From Pectinophora gossypiella (Eukaryota > Arthropoda > Insecta > Lepidoptera > Gelechiidae): a DNA stretch of 64,000 nt. The notes beneath the pieces were generated by a model, which did no database searches, had not been told where the DNA came from, and saw only the letters and a program-made list of their open reading frames with translations. Positions 56,701 through 64,000 of this stretch are shown here, in pieces. Numbering within the stretch: position 1 is the stretch's first letter; each line of letters begins with the position of its first letter. Position numbers and translations under genes: made by a program. The stretch spans positions 5,845,501 to 5,909,500 of the forward strand of contig NC_065414.1 of assembly GCF_024362695.1 (NCBI RefSeq), written 5' to 3'.

Positions 56701-56716
56701 TCGGGCCGCTTCATAA

Positions 56717-56901
56717 GGCCGGGTTTCCACAGACGCGGAGATTGGCGGAGAAGAGCGGAGATATGCGGATTCGACCAATCACAGCGTTCGAGAGAGCGAA
56801 GAATGAAGACGCTCTGTCACTCTCTCCCTCACGGTGATTGGTCGATTAATGCACTTCTCCGCTCTTCTCCGCCAATCTCCGTCGTCAATGGAAACGCAGC
56901 C
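56717..56901. mobile_element. foldback MITE with TAA target duplication
   Basis: 185 bp. Arms cggagattggcggagaagag cgg pair with ccgctcttctccgccaatctcc-type sequence; outer ends ggccgggtttcc and ggaaacgcagcc; TAA directly outside both ends. Fits a PIF/Harbinger-type MITE. Confidence 0.8.
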
Positions 56902-57848
56902 TAATGTACGTGTACTTACGAGATTTTCTTCATGTGTATCTGTGACAACTTTGATATGCGCCAAGCTTATAAAGTACAAAATGCACATTTTACTGCCACT
57001 TTACAATGTTTTATGTACATACAGCTAACCAGATCTATAAACAGATTTAACAGGGATAAAAACACAAGTAAATAATTGAAACTCGTTTTGAAATTATTAT
57101 AATAATCTAGCGCACATGCATTGGGGCACGTAGGCACTAACCAATGTTTCAAAGAGCCATATAGTAATACCCATCTGTAGTTAGATATTATACTATAATA
57201 ATAAACTTAATAGCTCTCTTATTCAAAACTTATGAAGATATGATAATAATAATGAAAAATTAAGGTGATAATTAGGTACTTATATTATGTTAGTTTTATA
57301 TTGCTACTTAGTATGATTTGATATTTTGCTTACCCCGGTGGGAAATACGCGTGAGTTTATGTATGTATGATTTCATACGTGTCGACGCATAGGTATGGTC
57401 ACGAGTACATAATATAAAAAGTGTATGTGTACATTTTGAAAACATGTCACATTAACTTTTTTGACAAATTAAACCGTAATTAAGTTTCATTAAATGTCAT
57501 TATGATAGTGCGACAGGGTTCTAAAGTGAGGACTGCAGGGACTTCTGTTATCGTGCGCGGCAATTCTTTTCCTCCTCCGTTTTTGTCCCCTTAAGGGATG
57601 AATTCCGGGGCCAAAACTAATCCATATTCCGGATCTCAAACCTTCTCAGTCCCAGTTTCGGTTCAGCTTTTTAAAGCGTGGAACAAACAGAAAGACAAGG
57701 TTACCTACTTTCACATCTATAATCAGAATTCATAAACTTGGTACCAATTTTAAATGTTTATCTCAACATCTTTCTTTCTAGACTGTTACAGTCGTGAACA
57801 AAGATCCTAATTAGTAACTAATTGATAATTATTTTTGTGTCTTTTCAG
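56902..57848. other. 5' flank of the CRAL-TRIO gene
   Basis: AT-rich; no exon seen. May contain part of a 5' UTR intron because the first coding exon is preceded by an acceptor. Confidence 0.4.
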
Positions 57849-57940
57849 GACTATGCCGGACCAGGAAATAGAAAACTACAAGGATCTCGTCAGCATTAAG
57901 GATTGGCTGAGCAAGCAGCCACATTTGCCTCATGACGTAG
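57849..57940 (+). CDS. CRAL-TRIO exon 1 (first coding)
   Basis: Acceptor ttttcag, four bases of 5' UTR, ATG at 57853, 29 codons plus G before gtaagt. Confidence 0.85.
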
Positions 57941-60900
57941 GTAAGTACAGAGATATTTTGTTTATTTCTTTACCGTAATATACAGGGTGTTAGTCATCGT
58001 AACGAATACTGAGGGCGATGGTTCCGGTCGTGAGTCAAAGTTAATATCAAGTCGAACGTTACTAACACCTGTATATCGCCAAAATGTCTGTTGATTAAGT
58101 CAGATTATATTTTAAAAGGTTTCTGTTTTTAAGAGATAAGTAATATCAAAGTGTTAACTTAAACAATAACTTTACATTATTTTAGCTTTAAAATAACATA
58201 TTAAATTAATTCATACGTTGCGCAATGAACAGGTTTATGGGGAAACTGTGTCAAAGGCTATGCCTGCCAATTATACTAACTGCCTGTAATGAAGTCTAGA
58301 TCGCTCCCATGTACCTACACTCAATGTAGGTGTCAAATGAAATATAGTACTTATCTAATTTTTATATTTGTCAAAGTACAAACATTATATAGAAGGTTTA
58401 TTATTCCAAGATTATCGTCAAATTAATCTCAGTAGATGATGTGATCTTTTTATAAATAATGCACCACCAGGTAACAAAGACCCATAGAAATAAATACCTT
58501 AGCCTAAAATACGTATTTAACATTATAAAAAATAACAATCACACAAAGTTGGTACTCAAATAAAAATAATATTAGGTGATGGGCTGATAGTCTGTCAGAC
58601 AGTTACACATACGGTTCATCTAATCCATCTCAAGACACTAACATCATAGAATAAACAATAGCACTACGTATATTGGGACACTCTGCGCCCCGCACCAATA
58701 AGAGCTTGGAGTGAGCTTGGTTTTACCTCAACTAGTATTATTCTATGCCTCAACCATGGAAACCACTTTAGCCTTTAAGCCGTAAGCCGTTAAAGTTTAC
58801 AGTAAGAAGTGCAGATGGACTACCTGTCTCGCTCGCACTCATGGAGTAAAGTGCCACACGGTAAGAACAAGATACCCAGTGTAGCTGGAGTTCTAGACTT
58901 GTATCCTTACTCCATTTAGGATTACGCATCTTTAGTCAATGCGCATAAATTACCTTGATTAATTTGATGTACCTACCTACTTACCTACACATTTCGTAAC
59001 TTACACACCGAATGTAATGGTGACAATAATGTCATAATCTCAAGTGTTTTTATAACCGAGAAGCGATGAGGCAAGTCATCTTGAATACAATATTTTTCGC
59101 AACGGCAAAAGTAAAAACTATTTTGAATTCAATAGCTGTTTCGAATTCAAAGGTCGATGAACTGGCTGCATAGTGTAATCATAGTCAAGATGGTGCTCGC
59201 GATGTAGGGCGTATTGGTGTGACGGATTCAGGGTTTTTATACGGTCACTTGCTTTTACCCGCAACTTCGTCTGCGTGGCGTGTGATGATCTTTATTACGC
59301 GGATTTGATTTTATCTTCCATTTTTTTTCCCGCTAACTCCCGTTCCCGTGGGAATATTGCAATATCTTGTTGCAACTAAGCTTTAAGTTTACTAAGGTAC
59401 ATGCATGCCAAATTTCAAGCATCTTAACTAAAGCGGTAAACTTAAGCGGTTTAGATTTTTCATACAAAAGGATTTTCCCGCTAATTCCCGTTCCCGTGGG
59501 AATTTAGGAATTAAGCTACGTCACTTCCAAATTTCAAGTGCCTACGTTTAGCCGTTTAGGCTGTGCGTTGATATGTCAGTCAGTCAATTTCTCCTTTTAT
59601 ATATTTAGATTTACACTTGAGTAGCAAAGCCTATCACTTCTACTGTCTCCCTGTCTGTTTTCCTGCGCGTGATGTTGCCTAAATACACATTTAATCAGGG
59701 CTTGACTAGTCAATATCCGGCTAAGCAGTTAATACCTATCATTTGCGGCAAATCTACGAAAAGTCTACAATATGTGTCCTGCGGTACATCGGCTTCTTCT
59801 CGAGGAGCGTCGGCTCCAACCCCGGTACCGAACTTGCACCAATGTGTTAGAGCAGTTCTTCATTATTATGGCGATACGAAGAACAGAAAGCTCGGTGAGG
59901 TGTGGGTACTTAGTTCTATAATATCGCATAGCGATGGATGTACCTCTAAATTGAATTGTGATATATTCGTGAGATTATGTTACAATGAGTCATCGAAAAA
60001 ACAAAGAGTATAGTCAATTGTAATACTTTTATTTTAGTTTGTGAATGTGTGGTGGTTGAGGTGGGCGATAGAAAAACTTTAATTTGTCATGAGCGTAGGT
60101 CATGAGGTTGTTATTCGCATACGAAACTTACCTAGTAAATAGATTTCAATGTAAGATTCTTAATTATTCAATTCAATATGATGACATGACATAATTGATT
60201 ATTTATAAATCAGTATGGTATACTAATCCGGGACCTCGATCAACTTATTCATTAATATTTTCAAAGATACAAAATCTGTTATCTAATTGTCAAGAAAATA
60301 TATAAAAGAAAATGGTATTTGTTCCTTGCATTGCCCTGTTAAAGTTATTAATCCTTTAAAACTCATATTCCAGGGTTTTAAAATATGCCAGAATTGAATA
60401 TGTATATACGTACTTATATATAATGTGCGATATATTTACCAACCAATACTTATACAGGTAAAATTTCATATAAAATACCGAAAATAATATATATGTACAC
60501 ACACACACACACACATATACATGTAAGTATATAATAATATATTATTTTCACTATTTTTTATGAAATTTTACCTGTGCAATACACACTATCCTCCTTGGAA
60601 TTAGGAAGTTAGGGCCATATTAAAACTAAGTATGTAATTCCTATGAGACCTCCATACCTACTAAACGCGCGTCTGATGTATTACTTGCTTTACATTGGTG
60701 TTGAGCAACGGAATAAGAGGATTGTTAACTCTACAAGTAAATAAATAACTGTTAAAGTTAACAGTTAAACCAATAGTTTCTCGGTTTAACGACCAGTTAC
60801 CACATTTTACACACTCGATATTCACGCGTGACGAAATCACAGTTTTAAAATACCTATGTTATTTTATATTAAGTATCTTTTGCGTAAATACGCACCTTTT

Positions 60901-62332
60901 ATGATTGTAAAGAAATAAAGTTACTTAAATGGTTTCTTTATCGTTATCTATGAAAAAATATATCAGACAGGGTTTGAATGCATTTATGTTCACCAGATAG
61001 ATAGGGCAGATAGCGTTTATTGATCATAATTATGGGTACACAATATTTAGATATTAAGGTTCTTAATTTACACTGCAAATAGTAGGCGCGTTGGTTCCCG
61101 TGCTATAAAAACCTGTATTACAGGCACCAGCGCCTTCCTCCAGATATAATACACGTTGGAATTCAATAGGTGGAAAGCCGAACCTTAAATGTTACTTTTT
61201 CAAATTTCTTAACTTACCCTATCTACTCTAATCTAATCTAGCCTACAAGATCCCACTGCTGGGCAAAGGCCTCCCCTTCCTCTTTCCATTTTTCGCGGTC
61301 CTATGCGTACTGCGGCCAGTCCCTCCGGCAAGCGTCCAAGTCGTCACGCTCTTTCGAACTTACCCTATACATAGATATAATTCATTTTTCACTAACACAG
61401 TTAGCTCGACCACATGTCACGTTGGTCTAACAGAAAATTCGGTGAAGCGCAAGTACTAACTCAATTCATCTTGCGATGAATGTACCTCTGAGTCCTCTGA
61501 CTAGCCCGATCGGAACAGTCCTGACCTATATTATGTTCTTATGTTCATTTATAAACCCATCACCAAAATATATGAAATACGCAGAAGTATAAAAAAAATG
61601 ATTATCAAATAAATAAGGAACTATTTAGATTCACAAGCAATTGATAATTAAAGTTAAAAATAACTTCGTGTTGTTGTCGATTTTTTGTGTTGAAATTATA
61701 CGTGCAAAGTTCAGACAAATATACTTACTTACTTGTAGATTTGTACGAAAATTAAACATTAATAGAGGTAGCGTTGTGTTTGTATACCTACCATACCTAC
61801 AATTCATGAATTTTAATTCATGTCTGGATAATAGATAATTGATATGACGTGGTTTCCTGGATTTGTGGACGGTTAATGGCAATAGGCTCGCCCTGTAATA
61901 GAGGTCTTAAACATAACTGAGGAGTGGGTGTACTATACACCTCTGGCTACTCTTTCGGGGATACGGTGGGGTCGGATCCGGGGGGAGGGGTGCGGAGTGT
62001 CATGACCGCCATGGACAGGTTGGGTCATGGGTGGTCACTGCAATTTTATCCAATTCTCTACGGAGATCGGTTGTCTGCAACCTAATGGTGACCCCCCCCC
62101 CACCAAAAAAAAAGCTTGGTTCTACTCTTGGATACAGAATGCTATGCTATGTTATGTATCATATTGTTACAGACGAGCTACTCCTGCGTCGGTTCCTCGC
62201 GAGCTGCCACTACAGCCTGGAACGCACCAAGCGTACCATCGACTTCTTCTTTACGCTGCGCTCCACTGCGCCTGAGTTGTTCTGCAAGCGAGACCCCTGG
62301 GCGCCGGAGATCAGACGCGTTTTTGAGATAAC
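57849..62332 (+). CDS. CRAL-TRIO domain protein (alpha-tocopherol transfer protein-like), 5' part
   Basis: Two exons seen; the gene continues past 64000. ATG at 57853-57855, after a ttttcag acceptor, gives MPDQEIENYKDLVSIKDWLS KQPHLPHDV, then D split across the junction, then ELLLRRFLASCHYSLERTKR and TIDFFFTLRSTAPELF, RDPWAPEIRRVFEIT. This is the N-terminal helical CRAL-TRIO_N lobe (W-L..QPHLP...(D/E)LLLRFL..C.YS.ERTK..ID). Insect members of this large family bind retinoids, tocopherol or phosphoinositides in the cytosol; the ligand here is unknown. The lipid-binding SEC14-like lobe would be in exons to the right. The acceptor before the ATG implies at least one noncoding exon further left. 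No break seen. Confidence 0.85.
57983..58071. mobile_element. MITE-1 copy 7, internally deleted, TA duplication
   Basis: cagggtgttagtcatcgtaa to actaacacctg with TA outside both ends; only 89 bp. In the first CRAL-TRIO intron, 42 bases after the donor. Confidence 0.72.
58072..59239. other. CRAL-TRIO intron 1, AT-rich part
   Basis: No exon or clear repeat recognised. Confidence 0.4.
59240..59612 (+). mobile_element. LINE-type 3' tail with internal repeats
   Basis: cccgctaactcccgttcccg tgggaat occurs twice (about 59330 and 59470); ends gcgttgatatgtcagtcagt and ctccttttatatatttagat, as at 49494-49540. Confidence 0.6.
59705..59965 (+). mobile_element. family I end joined to a family E piece
   Basis: tatccggctaagcagttaat and catttgcggcaaatctacga (family I reversed), then cagaaagctcggtgaggtgt (family E). 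The 114-codon frame across it is not a gene. Confidence 0.5.
60455..60574. mobile_element. small foldback element with (CA)n loop
   Basis: 120 bp. caggtaaaatttcatataaa at the left pairs with ttttatgaaattttacctg at the right, arms about 40 bases; loop contains (ac)n at 60496-60514. Confidence 0.75.
61238..61360 (-). mobile_element. non-LTR retrotransposon 3' end, reversed
   Basis: Reverse strand codes ERDDLDACRRDWPQYA, a stop, then DREKWKEEGEAFAQQWDLVG and a stop. Same family as 43225-43445. Confidence 0.72.
61385..61545 (+). mobile_element. family E repeat copy
   Basis: cacgttggtctaacagaaaa, cggtgaagcgcaagtact and atgaatgtacctctgagtcc. Confidence 0.5.
62173..62332 (+). CDS. CRAL-TRIO exon 2
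   Basis: gttacag to gtaagc. Starts (D)ELLLRRFLASCHYSL and ends FEIT in split phase; GC-rich against its surroundings. Confidence 0.9.
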
Positions 62333-64000
62333 GTAAGCTTAATCCCCAAATTTATGAACTTACACGTACCTAACAAAAACAAAAGAAACATACATAATGA
62401 GATACGAGAAAAAAACAGTGCACCCTAATTTTATAATAATATAATATATTAGGTAGGTATGGGTCAATGGGAAAATGGGGTATTTGGGGGCGGAAGGCAA
62501 GGAAGAAACCACACAAATAGGGCTACTTTTCCACTGCCCTATTTTTTTTTTACTTTAAAAGTAGCATGGAGAATGTTACGCCGACAGGAGCGTGGGTCTT
62601 AAGTTAATGATGATGACATATTTACTACAGAAAATTACTTTTCATTTTATGAGTGACAATAACTATTAGGCTCAAATATGTACAGGTTTTAATAAGGACA
62701 TAAATATAAAAAAATATATACAGATAGTTTGACCTGGATCTATCCATTAAAGATAATGTGTGCACGCACACGCTATTTTTGCTTATAACTAGTAGAATTA
62801 ATGTTCGTCCGGCAATTAAATATGCAATTATCTCAGTTAGAAACAGTTTAAAAGTGATATTGAGTAAATACAGATTATGGGTGGAACCCAGTTATTTCAA
62901 AAGTGTTTTTATGGAAACCTTACAACATTTTAATTTAGTTTCATCGTAATTTATAGTCCAGCACTTCCAATTGAGTTGAAAACAATATTGTTTAACACTT
63001 TCAAGGACAGAACGTCTAATGACGTTCCTATACCAAGGTGTCATATTACCTATTATGACCCATCAATGACCCATGATGTCTGTCCATGAAAGGGTTAATG
63101 TACGTAATACGTACATCAACCTGTACTTAAAATTAGAGAAAGAAATCATCTAGAAGTGTGTATACTGAATGGCTCCGCAGGCGAGTATGCTCTGTAGCGC
63201 AGCCACTTTGATTCGTATTTTTTTTTCTATAGAACGTACGCATAAAATCTTTTCACGTACACTATGTACGTAGTACGTACATTAAAATATAATAGTTGCT
63301 GTTGCAGTTTCTTGTGATTTCTTCTCCTCAGCCGTAAATTCAAAAATGTTACATTGACCTTCAACACGTTTACCTATACATGATTATTACGTTGAATAAA
63401 TGATTCTGATTTCTGAATAAGGTTTTTTTCAACTCAATTGGAAGTGGTGACCCCGCGATAGAGCATCACACCTTTATTATATGCTAAAAACCAGTGACAT
63501 ACGGATTCAAGAAAGTATATAAGTATAAACAGGCGCAATATTATGAGATTAAACGAACTTACCTGTAAGTGAAGTTCTATCTCAATTATACGAAGCTCCT
63601 TGTTCGAGAGGGGGACGATGCTGGAGCATAAGACGTAGACTACACTGTTTAACCTCTCGAACAAGGAGCGAGTATAATTGTGCGTATCCTTCCCTTTATA
63701 CGCAAATATATAATTATTAACGTTGGCGTAAAATGAACAAAGTTTCTTTCATTGAATTAATATTATTATTGTATAAATACCGCATACACGTGTCATGCGA
63801 GAAACCTTAAGAAGAATATTAATTTATTCCAAACTTGGGCATAAAGGTCTTCCTCATTTTGGTGTTGACATTTACACATTAAAAATCTTTAACAGATTAC
63901 AGTATTATGACCTCCCAAACTATGATATTGACCTGGATCGAATCAATTTGGATACCCAAATGTACACATTATATCAATAGACCATAGAATTAGATCAGCA
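62333..64000. other. intron or 3' flank within the CRAL-TRIO gene
   Basis: No further CRAL-TRIO exon recognised before the edge. Contains a family G piece at 62515-62610, a SINE-like repeat at 63290-63415, and open frames at 62758-62949 and 63795-63980 that I could not relate to any family. Confidence 0.45.

Noticed and set aside
59669..60013. 114-codon + strand frame
   Set aside because: Crosses two different repeat families (I and E); no domain.
62758..62949. 63-codon frame near the right edge
   Set aside because: No match to the CRAL-TRIO lipid-binding lobe and no fitting splice sites.
63795..63980. 61-codon frame at the right edge
   Set aside because: Not recognised; AT-rich and without a family motif, so not called.
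1..64000. CRISPR arrays, operons, bacterial-type promoters or rRNA
   Set aside because: No spaced direct-repeat arrays, no ribosomal sequence; the intron-rich structure is eukaryotic.

Overview
The window looks like nuclear DNA of a moth or butterfly (Lepidoptera). Exons are small and GC-rich with GT/AG borders, introns are AT-rich, tRNA-headed SINEs with the 'cagcagtgggac' type tail are dispersed throughout, and the gene families fit insects. I see no bacterial or organellar content. The species cannot be told from the sequence. All exon borders were placed by eye from splice sites, reading phase and family motifs.

Layout. (1) 1-29427, + strand: the 3' part of a DENND4/Crag-type Rab GEF gene. 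I place 20 exons whose phases all join, giving 954 residues and a stop; the 5' part lies left of the window. (2) Inside its 11.1 kb intron (519-11617), on the - strand, sits a complete nine-exon CYP4-clan cytochrome P450 gene (780-6793, 501 codons plus stop). A second intact copy of only its first two exons lies further upstream (8329-9470), so the locus could use alternative 5' ends or hold a truncated duplicate. (3) 31898-33819, - strand: a three-exon neugrin-family gene (368 aa), convergent with Crag. (4) 34431-37773: a PIF/Harbinger DNA transposon with terminal inverted repeats, a Myb/SANT-like accessory gene and a HARBI1-type transposase; both genes show breaks. (5) 37774-57848: about 20 kb without a recognisable host gene, made of SINEs, LINE 3' ends, foldback MITEs and microsatellites. 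(6) 57849 to beyond the right edge, + strand: the first two coding exons of a CRAL-TRIO/alpha-tocopherol-transfer-like lipid-binding protein.

The genes do not form a pathway: Crag acts in Rab-dependent trafficking, the P450 in oxidative metabolism at the ER, the neugrin protein probably in mitochondria, and the CRAL-TRIO protein in binding small lipids. The points most worth a second look are structural: the nested P450 with a duplicated first-exon pair, decayed copies of Crag exons just downstream of their parents, roughly 400 bp inverted repeats bracketing two Crag exons, and several foldback MITE families.
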